Part shown: piece after piece, positions 8,114-16,627 of the stretch
Numbering within the stretch: the stretch's first letter is position 1
Layout: every line of letters starts with the position of its first letter
Program-made: the position numbers and the translations under genes
Source of the DNA: Halanaerobiaceae bacterium
GTDB lineage: Bacteria; Bacillota; Halanaerobiia; Halanaerobiales; Halarsenatibacteraceae
DNA: 56,785 nucleotides
NCBI GenBank assembly: GCA_003553485.1
Contig: PWEJ01000163.1
Coordinates: 1-56,785 of the forward strand
Reading direction: 5' to 3'
The notes under the pieces: generated by a model
What the model was told of the DNA's origin: nothing
What the model saw: the letters and a program-made list of their open reading frames with translations, nothing else
Databases searched by the model: none

Positions 8114-8207
8114 TTGATTCCCTCCTTGATTTATATATGCTAAGTTATTTATACCAGAAAAATATAGAAATTTCAACTGCTTTAATATAATATTAGTAAA
8201 TTTACCT

Positions 8208-8522
8208 CTAGTTAATTATAAATTTAACTGCAGTACCATAAGCAACTATCTCTGCTGTGCCACTACTAATAGTAGAAGTGGCAAAGCGAAAACCAATAAC
8301 TGCATCCGCTCCCTGTTCTTCGGCCTCAGCAATCATTTCTTCCACCGCTTCATCTCGAGCTTCTTTAAGGAGGTCAGCATATTCCTTAACTTCTCCTCCT
8401 ATGAGATGTCGAATGCCGGCCACAATATCTTTCCCCAGGTGGACAGCCTTCATCTCACTACCTCTAACCAGCCCAATAATCTCATATTCTTTATTTATTA
8501 ATTCTGAAGTGGTGATTAACAT
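8208..8522 (-). CDS. YbjQ/UPF0145 family protein
   Basis: A small cytosolic protein of 104 residues. The N-terminal LITTSE and GLVRGSEM segments, the ADAVIGFRFATS stretch and the final AYGTAVKF match the YbjQ/UPF0145 family, predicted to form a pentameric, possibly metal-binding barrel of unknown function. The start is placed at the second of two ATGs (8522), because the first lies only 1 nt from the GGGGGAG site. It is followed on the same strand by the 5'-nucleotidase-domain gene. Confidence 0.85.
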   Translation of the reverse strand: MLITTSELINKEYEIIGLVRGSEMKAVHLGKDIVAGIRHLIGGEVKEYADLLKEARDEAVEEMIAEAEEQGADAVIGFRFATSTISSGTAEIVAYGTAVKFIIN

Positions 8523-8569
8523 AACCATTCTCCCCCATGTTATTATAGATTATAAATCAAACTCTGATT

Positions 8570-8758
8570 CTAGCCAAAGTAATAGAGTAATCCCACATAA
8601 ATTAATGAAGCAACTAAAGAAGTTAATATAGCCGATTGCAGGGCTTCCTTTTTGGTATCATAATTTTCTCCTGATCCAAGTATATTTTTAGTTTTAAACA
8701 AATATTGAATTAAGGCAAAAACTAAAAAGAAGAAGATTCCTTGGAATAGTAAAGCCAT
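8570..8758 (-). CDS. Small two-helix membrane protein, unknown function
   Basis: A 62-residue protein with two hydrophobic helices (about residues 3-20 and 40-60) and a charged linker GENYDTKKEA. An AAAGGAG site lies 9 nt before the ATG. It is immediately upstream of ybjQ. Its length, topology and linker resemble the small membrane gene after rnfD (6062-6241). No function can be assigned. Confidence 0.6.
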   Translation of the reverse strand: MALLFQGIFFFLVFALIQYLFKTKNILGSGENYDTKKEALQSAILTSLVASLIYVGLLYYFG

Positions 8759-8874
8759 AAATTCTAACTCCTTTCAATTATTAAACCTAATTATATGATA
8801 AAAAATCCACTATAAATATAATTATGGAAAAGACTATTATCTCCTTTATTTTTGCTAAAATAGCAGAAATTATA

Positions 8875-8903
8875 TTGCTGAAATTTATGGTTCATGGTAT
8901 AAT
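8875..8903 (+). promoter_or_regulatory. Sigma-A promoter of the phn-type transporter operon
   Basis: TTGCTG, 17-nt spacer, perfect TATAAT, about 60 nt upstream of phnD. An AT-rich inverted repeat containing GCTAA and TTAGC (8911-8937) follows the predicted start site and could be an operator. Confidence 0.6.
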
Positions 8904-8961
8904 GATTTTAGCTAATTTTAATTTTATTAATTTTAGCAAAATTTATAAGGGGGTTAAATTT

Positions 8962-9882
8962 ATGAAAAAATTTGCAACTATTTTATTGGCCTTGGTGCTA
9001 GCTTTTGTTTTAACAGGAGGAGCAGTTTTAGCAATTGAAGTTGGCCAGCATGCTGAAGTTTGGGACAGAACTGATTGGCCAGATACTTTAAGAATTGGTG
9101 TATTGCCCGAAGAAGATGTCGCTGTTATGCAGGAAAGATATGAACCCTTTAAAGCTCACTTTGAAGAAATATTAGATATTGAAGTTGAGCTTTATTTTGG
9201 TACCAGCTTTACTGCCATGGTAGAAGCCATGCGAGGAAAAGATATTGAAGTTTCAAAATTTGGTCCCTTTGCCTATATATTAGCTGTAGATCGAGCTGGA
9301 GCAGAAGCTATTGTCCAGGGTGCAATGGAGAGGTTTTTACCCACTTATAGTAGTTATATTATAGTTCATGCTGACAGTGGAATAGAATCTATCGATGATT
9401 TAGAAGGAAAGAGTTTTGGTTGGGTAGATCCCGCCTCAGCCTCAGGTTATCTATTTCCAAGAGCACACCTAGTTAGAGAAACTGGTATAGATACTGACGA
9501 TCTTGATGACTGGTTAGGAGAAATTGTCTATACAGGTGGTCATGATGCTGGAGTAAGAGCTATTATATCCCAGGATGTTGATGCAGCAGCTGTCTCAGAT
9601 AGTCAAATTTTCAGAATGGAAGCAGCTGAAGTAGAAGGAATGGATCAAGTAAAAGTTCTAACTCAAACAGATCCTATACCTCGCTCACCGGAAGCTGTTA
9701 GAGGCGATCTTCCTCAATCATTAAAAACTGCCATTACTTTTGCCTATTTATCTTTTAATGATGAATCTTTCTTAACTGATCACAACTATCATGAAGGTTT
9801 TATTCTTGTAGATGACAGTGCTTATGATATTCTCAGAGAAACAAGTTCTCTCTTAGGTTTATCGCCTGAGGATCTTCTCTAA
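8962..9882 (+). CDS. phnD: Phosphonate/phosphite-type ABC transporter substrate-binding protein (PhnD family)
   Basis: Periplasmic solute-binding protein of 306 residues. The start is the ATG at 8962 behind AAGGGGG, giving a clean Sec signal peptide (MKKFATILLALVLAFVLTGG.. cut near VLA-IE). There is no lipobox Cys, so it would be free in the periplasm, consistent with a diderm cell. PhnD-family landmarks include LRIGVLPEED, GTSFTAMVEAM, SKFGPFAYILA and FGWVDPASASGY. It heads an operon with an ATPase and two permeases, but no C-P lyase or phosphite dehydrogenase genes follow, so the ligand (phosphonate, phosphite or phosphate) is open. Confidence 0.88.
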   Translation: MKKFATILLALVLAFVLTGGAVLAIEVGQHAEVWDRTDWPDTLRIGVLPEEDVAVMQERYEPFKAHFEEILDIEVELYFGTSFTAMVEAMRGKDIEVSKFGPFAYILAVDRAGAEAIVQGAMERFLPTYSSYIIVHADSGIESIDDLEGKSFGWVDPASASGYLFPRAHLVRETGIDTDDLDDWLGEIVYTGGHDAGVRAIISQDVDAAAVSDSQIFRMEAAEVEGMDQVKVLTQTDPIPRSPEAVRGDLPQSLKTAITFAYLSFNDESFLTDHNYHEGFILVDDSAYDILRETSSLLGLSPEDLL

Positions 9883-9937
9883 TCATTAATTTAAACAAAT
9901 GATATAATTTAAAAATATTTAATGGATTTTATCAACG

Positions 9938-9969
9938 GGCTCCTCTTCTGAAGTCTCAGGATAGGAGCC
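9938..9969 (+). other. Intercistronic hairpin between phnD and phnC
   Basis: GGCTCCT (9938-9944) pairs with AGGAGCC (9963-9969). No real T-tract follows, so it is more likely an mRNA-stabilising or weak attenuating hairpin that keeps binding-protein mRNA more abundant than permease mRNA. Confidence 0.45.
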
Positions 9970-10072
9970 TTATAAACTTCTTTATACGTTATAACAATAA
10001 TTTTTAAAAGCTATTTTATAAATAATTACTATTCTGTTGCCATTTTAAGATATTCTTGAAAGGATGATTTAA

Positions 10073-10837
10073 ATGAAGCAAAAAGATGTTTTGATAAAGA
10101 TCTCTGATTTAAAAAAATCTTTTCCTGGAGGCACAGAAGCTTTAAAAGGTGTTAGTTTTGATGTCTATCGTGGTGAATTGCTTGTTATTGTTGGGGCCTC
10201 AGGAGCTGGTAAATCTACCCTTTTACGCTGCATTAATGGTCTGTCTGCTATAAGTTCTGGTTCTATAGTAGTTGACGGCATAGAAGTCAACGGTCTTAAA
10301 GGAAAAAAACTTCGGCAATTACGTACTGATGTAGGTATGATTTTCCAAAGTTTTAACATTGTCAATAGAAAAAGAGTTATAGATAATGCTCTCCATGGCC
10401 GTTTGGCTTATTATGGCTTGCGAGGAGTTTTGGGTTTATATTCCTTTGAAGACAAAAAGAAAGCTTTTGAAATTTTAGCTCGATTAGATTTAGAAAAACA
10501 AGTCGCAAAAAGAGCAGATCAACTGTCAGGAGGACAAAAACAAAGAGTAGCTATAGCTAGAGCTATTATGCAAGAACCAAAAGTATTATTGGCTGACGAA
10601 CCTGTTGCCAGTTTAGATCCTGGGGCTTCAAGTAAGGTTTTAGGCTACTTGCATAAAATTTGTCAAGAAGAAGATATAACGGCTATCGTTAGCTTGCATC
10701 AAATTGATTATGCTCGCAATTATGCCGATAGAATTATAGGTTTAACTGAAGGAGTAGTAACTTTTGAAGGAGGTCCAGAAGATCTTGATGATGAAGCTAT
10801 ACAAGAACTTTACTTCAATGAAGAGGAGGAAGAATAA
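10073..10837 (+). CDS. phnC: Phosphonate-type ABC transporter ATP-binding protein
   Basis: Cytosolic ATPase of the importer, 254 residues. Walker A GASGAGKST, signature LSGGQKQR, Walker B VLLADEP and the switch His (VSLHQ) are all intact. The family-typical insert NIVNRKRVIDNALHGRL points to PhnC rather than other ABC ATPases. The ATG follows AAAGGATG. The stop overlaps the start of the first permease, so translation is coupled. Confidence 0.92.
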   Translation: MKQKDVLIKISDLKKSFPGGTEALKGVSFDVYRGELLVIVGASGAGKSTLLRCINGLSAISSGSIVVDGIEVNGLKGKKLRQLRTDVGMIFQSFNIVNRKRVIDNALHGRLAYYGLRGVLGLYSFEDKKKAFEILARLDLEKQVAKRADQLSGGQKQRVAIARAIMQEPKVLLADEPVASLDPGASSKVLGYLHKICQEEDITAIVSLHQIDYARNYADRIIGLTEGVVTFEGGPEDLDDEAIQELYFNEEEEE

Positions 10838-11655
10838 TGGATCGTAATATGGAAAATAATTTAGCACAGCTAAAAAAATCTCGACGTCCAGGACAACTCA
10901 GATTATTATTTGCAATTATTCTTGTTATTGTTGCTGTAATATGGAGCTGGGCCGGTACCGGGTTTTCAATTCCTGCTATTATGAGAGGAGTGCCAAGGAT
11001 ATATAATTTTATTATAGATGATTTGATTCCTCCTCGGTTTGATAGCTGGCAAAAATTTCTAAACCCAACCTTACAAACCTTATATATGGCTTATGTTGGA
11101 GCAATTTTTGCAATAATTTTAAGTTTAGGTTTGGGGATTATAAGTGCTAATAACTTAATTTCTAATAGATTAATTGTTTATCTGGGACGAGGAATTAGTT
11201 CTTTTTTGCGAGCCGTACCGGCCGTAGCTTGGGCAGTAATTTTGGTAGCTGCCGTGGGACTCGGTCCCTTTGCTGGTACCATAGCAATTGCTTTAGGTGG
11301 TGCTGGGATGTTGGGAAAAACTTATGCTGATTCTTTAGAAGAAATAGACATGGGGCAAGTTGAAGCCTTAAAAGCTGTAGGGGCTTCCTGGTTTCAAGTC
11401 TTAACCCAGGCAGTCTTACCTCAATTTTTACCAGATTTCTTCACCTGGTCCTTCTATCGTTTTGATTTAAATATTAGGTCTGCGGCAGTTGTCGGACTTG
11501 TAGGAGCCGGGGGACTTGGTTTTTCTCTTGACACTGCTATAAGATTATTTCAGTTCCGAGAAGCCACCATGGGAATTCTTTGGATCTTTGGTCTTATTTT
11601 GATCGTCGAGTTTATTACTGCCAAAAGCCGGGATAAAATTTTGGAGGGATTATAA
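10837..11655 (+). CDS. phnE: Phosphonate-type ABC transporter permease 1
   Basis: Inner-membrane permease of 272 residues with about six helices. The ATPase-contact (EAA) loop is seen as EALKAVGASWFQVLTQAVLPQ. FLRAVPAVAWAVILV and GAGGLGFSLD are PhnE-like. The start overlaps the phnC stop. It pairs with the next gene as a heterodimeric channel. Confidence 0.9.
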   Translation: MDRNMENNLAQLKKSRRPGQLRLLFAIILVIVAVIWSWAGTGFSIPAIMRGVPRIYNFIIDDLIPPRFDSWQKFLNPTLQTLYMAYVGAIFAIILSLGLGIISANNLISNRLIVYLGRGISSFLRAVPAVAWAVILVAAVGLGPFAGTIAIALGGAGMLGKTYADSLEEIDMGQVEALKAVGASWFQVLTQAVLPQFLPDFFTWSFYRFDLNIRSAAVVGLVGAGGLGFSLDTAIRLFQFREATMGILWIFGLILIVEFITAKSRDKILEGL

Positions 11656-12470
11656 TGAAGAAAGTAAATAATCCATTAAATGAAAAGGAATTCAAGGCTC
11701 TAATTTCCAAAAGAAAAGATAACTTATTTTATTTAATTATTCTAATTTTCATGACCTTTTTTCTTTTTTTCTCTTTAAGTCAAATGAATATTAATCCAGC
11801 CAGAGTTATTAGAGGATTTAGCACTTTAAGCGATTTAATCAAAAACATGTTTCCCCCTGACTTTGGTCAATTGAGTAGACTTTGGCCCTTGGCTATTGAA
11901 TCAATACAAATTGCTATTCTTGGTACTGTTTTAGGAATTATTTTCTCTATCACTTTATCCATGTTCGCTGCTAAAAACTTGACCCCGATACCGGGCTTAG
12001 GAGTTATTTTAAAGGGGTTTTTTGCCTTCACCAGAGCCGTACCGGCACTTGTCTGGGCTCTTCTTTTTATTACAGCTGTGGGGTTAGGTACACTTCCTGG
12101 AATTTTAGCTTTAGGAGTTAATAGTATTGGAATGTTAGGTAAAGTTTTTAGTGAATCCTTTGAAAATATTAATAAAGCTACTATAGAAGGCTTAAATTCT
12201 ACAGGAGCAAGTAGAATGCAGGTATTTTTTCAAGGAGTTGTCCCTGAAACCATCCCTATAATATTGTCCTGGTCTCTTTTTCGCTTTGATATAAATATCA
12301 GATATTCTTCCATTCTTGGAGTTGTAGGAGCAGGTGGAATTGGTTGGGAGTTAGTCCGGGCTTCTCGTATGAGAGATTACCCAGCACTGTTAATGGTAAT
12401 TTTAGTAATACTCGTGATGGTTTATGCTGTTGAACAATTCACTGGATATGCCCGCAGGGTAGTTCGCTAG
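11655..12470 (+). CDS. phnE: Phosphonate-type ABC transporter permease 2
   Basis: A second PhnE-like permease of 271 residues, paralogous to the preceding one. Parallel segments are FTRAVPALVWALLF, GLNSTGASRMQVFFQGVVPE and GAGGIGWELV. The start overlaps the preceding stop and has GGAGGG upstream. Two PhnE genes in tandem are common in Firmicutes. The downstream 249 nt (12471-12719) hold no clear terminator or further gene. Confidence 0.9.
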   Translation: MKKVNNPLNEKEFKALISKRKDNLFYLIILIFMTFFLFFSLSQMNINPARVIRGFSTLSDLIKNMFPPDFGQLSRLWPLAIESIQIAILGTVLGIIFSITLSMFAAKNLTPIPGLGVILKGFFAFTRAVPALVWALLFITAVGLGTLPGILALGVNSIGMLGKVFSESFENINKATIEGLNSTGASRMQVFFQGVVPETIPIILSWSLFRFDINIRYSSILGVVGAGGIGWELVRASRMRDYPALLMVILVILVMVYAVEQFTGYARRVVR

Positions 12471-12719
12471 TAATTATGTTATTATAATTTATAATACCAG
12501 TTCTCCCTTAAACTGTTAAAATTTCTAGTTGATTTGATAGAAATATTTTTATAGCCAAGTCTTTAAAGCTAGTTTCATAAATTTCCCACAATTTTATCTG
12601 ATATTTTTTAGAAATAAACCATTAATAGTTTACATTACCTCCATAGTCTTAACAAATTTATCAGTTATACTTTAATTGCACAATAAAGAAAATATAAAAA
12701 TTCATGGAGGTGCTCGATA

Positions 12720-12926
12720 ATGAGAAAATATTATAAGTTTATTGCCCTGGCGCTTATTCTTAGTCTGGTAGTATTTGCTGCTGCAGCCTGTGGTGTGCCC
12801 GATGAAGAGGAATTTGAGGAAATAGAAGAAGATCCTATTGAAGATGACTTTGGTTTTGAAGAAGATGTAGGAGAAAACTTCAATATAGCAGATATTCAAA
12901 TAGAAGGACTAACTCTTTTAAGTTAG
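12720..12926 (+). CDS. Small acidic lipoprotein, unknown function
   Basis: A 68-residue predicted lipoprotein: a basic N-terminus, a hydrophobic core, then AAAC with the lipid-bearing Cys at residue 24. The mature part is about 45 residues and extremely acidic (EEEFEEIEEDPIEDDFG), typical of halophile surface proteins. A GGAGGTG site lies upstream of the ATG. It stands alone and ends at a strong terminator. No family recognised. Confidence 0.65.
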   Translation: MRKYYKFIALALILSLVVFAAAACGVPDEEEFEEIEEDPIEDDFGFEEDVGENFNIADIQIEGLTLLS

Positions 12927-12979
12927 CTCTATCTAACTTTTAAATTCCCCTAAAATAAAACAATAATTAAATTAATAAC

Positions 12980-13016
12980 CCAAAAAAAGAGCAGCTAAAT
13001 AGCTGCTCTTTTTTAT
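12980..13016. terminator. Bidirectional terminator
   Basis: AGAGCAGCT-AAAT-AGCTGCTCT forms a perfect 9-bp stem flanked by A7 on the left and T6 on the right. It is shared by the lipoprotein gene and the convergent small DNA-binding gene. Confidence 0.9.
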
Positions 13017-13046
13017 GCCAAATTCTTTAACTGATTTAATATATAT

Positions 13047-13235
13047 TCACCAGAAAACCCCCGATTTTTCTTCCCTGTTTTCACTGTTTAAATATTCTCT
13101 GACCTGTCTTTCCGATACAAACCATTCGCCTGCAAGTTTATTGCCAGCCAGTTTTCCTTCTCTCAGTAAATCTAATACTTCCTCCTCCTCGCTGTTTAGT
13201 ACTTCAACTAACATTCTCAAATTATAAACCTTCAC
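13047..13235 (-). CDS. Small helix-turn-helix (excisionase/MerR-like) DNA-binding protein
   Basis: A 62-residue protein that fits the single excisionase-type winged-helix module: VEVLNSEEEEVLDLLREGK, then LAGNKLAGEWFVSERQVREYL, matching the usual pattern of a recognition helix followed by a wing around W and a final helix. The GTG start at 13235 is preferred because it lies 8 nt after GGGGGGAGG; a TTG further up lacks a site. It has no phage or integrase neighbours, so a chromosomal regulator is more likely than a mobile-element excisionase. Target unknown. Confidence 0.65.
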   Translation of the reverse strand: MKVYNLRMLVEVLNSEEEEVLDLLREGKLAGNKLAGEWFVSERQVREYLNSENREEKSGVFW

Positions 13236-13482
13236 AAGATCAACCTCCCCCCGCAATATTTGTTGTAATTATCAAAATATTTATATAATTAAAGTAGAAC
13301 TAAATATAAGGCCCTATTTAAGTGAGGCTTATCGTGGTAGATTACTATTATAGCAAATATTTTTAATTTTGTAAACTGAATTACTGGCTAAAATCCACCA
13401 TCTATTGAATTTATCAGAAAAATATATTAATATAATACCAACGACATAATGGTCACCTTAAAAATTTAGGAGGTGTTTTGTA

Positions 13483-14151
13483 GTGGAAAAAATAATTGAT
13501 GTATCATTAAGTTTCTATGACGGACAAAAAACATATCCTTCTCCGACCCATGTAGAAACAGAATTAGAGTTTACAGGCAGCCATGATAAGGAAGGAATGG
13601 CGGTCTCTACCCTCAAAACTTCCACTCATACTGGTACCCATATTGACTCTCCTTTTCACTTTGTCGCCGAGGGAAAAAAGTTAGATGAATTAGACCCTGC
13701 TAGATTTATTCGTACAGCAGTGGTAATGAATTTCTCAGATAAAGGTGTTAAGGGTGCTATTACTGAGGAGGATTTAGCCAGTAAGGGAGAAATAGTAGAG
13801 CCAGGTGATATAGTAATCACCAGAACAGACTGGACTGACAAAAAAGAAGGAGCTGAAGATTTTTTCTCTCATAGTCCCTATCTAACTCCAGAGGCAGCAC
13901 AATGGTTAGTCGATAAAGAGGTATCTGGTTATGGTATTGATGCTGGCAATATTGAAAATCCCGATTTGATGAATACAGAAAAAGCAGCTCAAATCCATCA
14001 GATTTTATTGGGTGGAGGTTTGATTATCATCGAAGGACTTACCAATTTAAAAGAGGTTCCCGAAGGACGTCACGAAATTTTTGCCTTACCTTTAAAGTTA
14101 AAAGAGAGAGATGGCGCCCCTGCTAGAGTAATGATTAGAGTAACTGAATAA
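13483..14151 (+). CDS. Cyclase family protein (kynurenine formamidase-like metal hydrolase)
   Basis: A 222-residue cytosolic hydrolase of the cyclase/KynB family. The metal-binding signature THTGTHIDSPFHF is at residues 47-59, and the later GIDAGNIE and LIIIEGLTNL segments are also typical. Known members hydrolyse N-formylkynurenine or isatin, or act in antibiotic cyclisation; the substrate cannot be read from sequence. The GTG start follows AGGAGGTG by 7 nt. No tryptophan-degradation genes are adjacent, so a kynurenine role is unsupported. Confidence 0.85.
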   Translation: MEKIIDVSLSFYDGQKTYPSPTHVETELEFTGSHDKEGMAVSTLKTSTHTGTHIDSPFHFVAEGKKLDELDPARFIRTAVVMNFSDKGVKGAITEEDLASKGEIVEPGDIVITRTDWTDKKEGAEDFFSHSPYLTPEAAQWLVDKEVSGYGIDAGNIENPDLMNTEKAAQIHQILLGGGLIIIEGLTNLKEVPEGRHEIFALPLKLKERDGAPARVMIRVTE

Positions 14152-14183
14152 TTTTGCCAGCTTATATGCAATTATAAATGCTT

Positions 14184-14216
14184 AAAAGTCCAGGCCTTGA
14201 ACCTGGACTTTTTTGC
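14184..14216. terminator. Bidirectional terminator between cyclase gene and ferredoxin-type membrane protein gene
   Basis: AAAAGTCCAGG and CCTGGACTTTT pair around a short loop, with T6 after the right arm. It serves both convergent units. Confidence 0.9.
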
Positions 14217-14252
14217 TTAATTATATTGATATTGTTTTGCCTGATAATTGTA

Positions 14253-15038
14253 CTAATCTTTTAAGCGGTCTAAACTCAATATTCCTATGGGGCAATTTTC
14301 AATACAAACCCGACAGCGCATACAATTAGGTTCTGCTAGATAATTATTTTCTTTTTTATAGGCCAATATAGGGTAGGGTTTTAATTCAATGGGACATACT
14401 TTACTGCAAAGAGCACATTCTCTGCATTTATCAGCATCGTTTATTACTACAGTTTTATCGATATTCTGAGTCAGCCCAAGTTTTTTGCTTAAGCCATAAA
14501 AACCTTTTTGCATTGTCCTCATGGGACAAATCCAACACCAGGCCCTGGAATTAACAGCTATGGCTAAAATTGTGGCTGCTACTATTACTACCAGATAAAC
14601 ATTTGCAAATACTGAACCAACCTGACTCAATCTAGTTCCAGGATCAGATTGCCAGGCTGTCAACATATTAGTGGAAATATTAATAATGAAAAAGGCAAAG
14701 ACCAGGGCTGCTGCCAGAGACCTTTTTAATAATTTGGGTATTTTTTCATTGGGGCTTATTTTAAGCAGGGGAACATCATAATAACTACCATGGGGACAAA
14801 AATTTCCACACCAATAAAGCCCTTTAAATAGACTCATGAAGATCATGGCAATAATTATCGGCACTACTAATAGCCCCAGGTAAGGATAAAATTGGCCTCC
14901 CACTCCAATTATCAATGATAATATCCAGGCATACTGCCGGATCCAGGTATAAGCTCTATCAGTTTTGATATTTTCATAATCCTTTTCAATATCAATATCT
15001 AAGTTTTGTTTCTTTAAGTTAGCAATCTCATCTAGCAA
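14253..15038 (-). CDS. Membrane 4Fe-4S ferredoxin-type protein (NapH/YccM-like)
   Basis: A 261-residue electron-transfer protein with about four membrane helices, two membrane-associated Cys motifs (WCGNFCPHG and WCWICPMR) and, at the C-terminus, two classical 4Fe-4S clusters (CRECALCSKVCP, CMRCRVCIENCP). This order is that of NapH/NosR-type quinol- or ferredoxin-linked proteins. A TTG start at 15038 lies 5 nt after AAAGGAGGGG, better than the upstream TTG. It is last in the larA-like/symporter operon, 99 nt after the symporter. Partner oxidoreductase not identified. Confidence 0.8.
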   Translation of the reverse strand: MLDEIANLKKQNLDIDIEKDYENIKTDRAYTWIRQYAWILSLIIGVGGQFYPYLGLLVVPIIIAMIFMSLFKGLYWCGNFCPHGSYYDVPLLKISPNEKIPKLLKRSLAAALVFAFFIINISTNMLTAWQSDPGTRLSQVGSVFANVYLVVIVAATILAIAVNSRAWCWICPMRTMQKGFYGLSKKLGLTQNIDKTVVINDADKCRECALCSKVCPIELKPYPILAYKKENNYLAEPNCMRCRVCIENCPIGILSLDRLKD

Positions 15039-15137
15039 ATAATCCCCTCCTTTTTTAATCAAATTTCTCTGGAGAAAGACTGAACAGGGTCAAAGAAGAT
15101 TTGCTAATTATTATCTTGCCACAAAAAACCTCTTTTT

Positions 15138-16550
15138 TCAAGTTAATTTATCTGGAATGTTGGCTGGTCTTTTATCAACAAAACTAATTATCAAGAAGGT
15201 CACCAGAGCCAAAGGCCAGGCTAAGAAAATGGGATGAGAGACTATCCTAATAGCAGGAACAATAAACCAAATTAGCAAAAAAACAATACCGGTAAATATG
15301 GTCCAAAAAGCAGAACTTTTACGACATAATTTGGGAATAAACAAGGTAAATAATAATACTACTGTATAAGCGGTAGTTAAGGTAAGACCTAAGAGTAAAG
15401 CATCTAATATGCCTTCAATAGTTAAGGCCAATAACAAAGTTAAAGCAGTGATAAGGACCACTACAAAACGGGAAATTATCTGCTCCTTATCTGGAGAAAT
15501 ATCCTCTTGAATATAGTTTTTCCAGATGTCACTAACTACTAAAGTAGAGGTGCCGAGCAGAAGTCCCACAGTAGTTGAAATACTGGAAGCCCAGAGGCCT
15601 GCCAGGGTTAAACCAGCCACTACCGGAGAAAGCCCCATAACTACCTGGGGCAAAGCCATGGCAGGATCTTCTAAACCAGGAAATTGAACAGCAGCAACAA
15701 TACCAAAGAGGGCACAGATAAAACCCACCGGTAAAATAATTAAACCAGCCAAGAGAAAACCCTTTTTTGCTGTTTTTTCATCTTCAGCTGCAAAGGCTAT
15801 CTGCCCCACTGCCTGGACAGAATGAGCCTGCGTTATCATCACCACAAACCAGGCAATGACCATAGCCATTCCCACTCCTGCTACTGGATCGAACCAGGGA
15901 ATATCGGCAGGCAATTCAGTTACTATAGTCTCTATACCACCAACCTGTCTGATACTCATAATACCTCCAATTATAACCCCGATATAAATTACAATAACAT
16001 TTATCAAATTAGTAAGACCTGCTCCCCAATATCCTCCTACTAAGGCTACAAAACCGAGCACAACAGCAGTAAATATAGAGCCAGTGGTAACAGTAAAAAT
16101 ATTGGGTAATAAAGCAGAAAGTATTGCTCCTCCAGCTACATATTGTAAAGAGGTTATCACTATTTGAATGATAACCTGTCCTATAACAGCAATAATTCTG
16201 CCAGCATCATCATAATAGTTGCCAAAAATTTCAGGGATTGTTGTTACCGTTAATTGTCTTAATTTAGCAGCAATGGTAAAACCAACTACAATAGCCCCGG
16301 CTCCCCAGGCAGCATTGTACATGCCTGCTGATATGCCTTGAGTATAAGCACTCTCGGCTACACCTATGGTTGAAGCTCCCCCTACAGCAATTCCCGTCAG
16401 CATAACTGCCACAATATAAGCAGGAAAACCTCTCGAAGCTAAAAAATAATCTTCTATAACTCCCTCTCCTTCACTGATTTTAGTTGAATACCAGGCCACA
16501 CCAAATAAGACAAATATGTACAGCAAAATAATAAATATAGTTATATTCAA
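15138..16550 (-). CDS. Sodium:solute symporter (SSF family)
   Basis: About 470 residues with some 12-13 membrane helices, matching the sodium/solute symporter family (GGASTIGVAESAYTQG, NAAWGAGAIVVGF, AGLWASSISTTVGLLLG, the last containing the sodium-binding Ser/Thr region). Substrate unknown. The start is probably TTG at 16550, 8 nt after GAGGAG; a GTG at 16559 abuts that site. It lies 77 nt after a LarA-like gene and before an iron-sulfur membrane protein, so it may import a 2-hydroxy acid. Confidence 0.85.
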   Translation of the reverse strand: MNITIFIILLYIFVLFGVAWYSTKISEGEGVIEDYFLASRGFPAYIVAVMLTGIAVGGASTIGVAESAYTQGISAGMYNAAWGAGAIVVGFTIAAKLRQLTVTTIPEIFGNYYDDAGRIIAVIGQVIIQIVITSLQYVAGGAILSALLPNIFTVTTGSIFTAVVLGFVALVGGYWGAGLTNLINVIVIYIGVIIGGIMSIRQVGGIETIVTELPADIPWFDPVAGVGMAMVIAWFVVMITQAHSVQAVGQIAFAAEDEKTAKKGFLLAGLIILPVGFICALFGIVAAVQFPGLEDPAMALPQVVMGLSPVVAGLTLAGLWASSISTTVGLLLGTSTLVVSDIWKNYIQEDISPDKEQIISRFVVVLITALTLLLALTIEGILDALLLGLTLTTAYTVVLLFTLFIPKLCRKSSAFWTIFTGIVFLLIWFIVPAIRIVSHPIFLAWPLALVTFLIISFVDKRPANIPDKLT

Positions 16551-16627
16551 TTTTATCACTCCTCGGATAACTTAACTAATAAAATTATTAGTGAATTGAT
16601 TTTAAGTGTTTGATTGTTAAAATAACC

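Noticed and set aside
13047-13235. Excisionase as sign of an integrated element
   Set aside because: No integrase, attachment repeats or phage genes nearby; the fold is also used by ordinary regulators.
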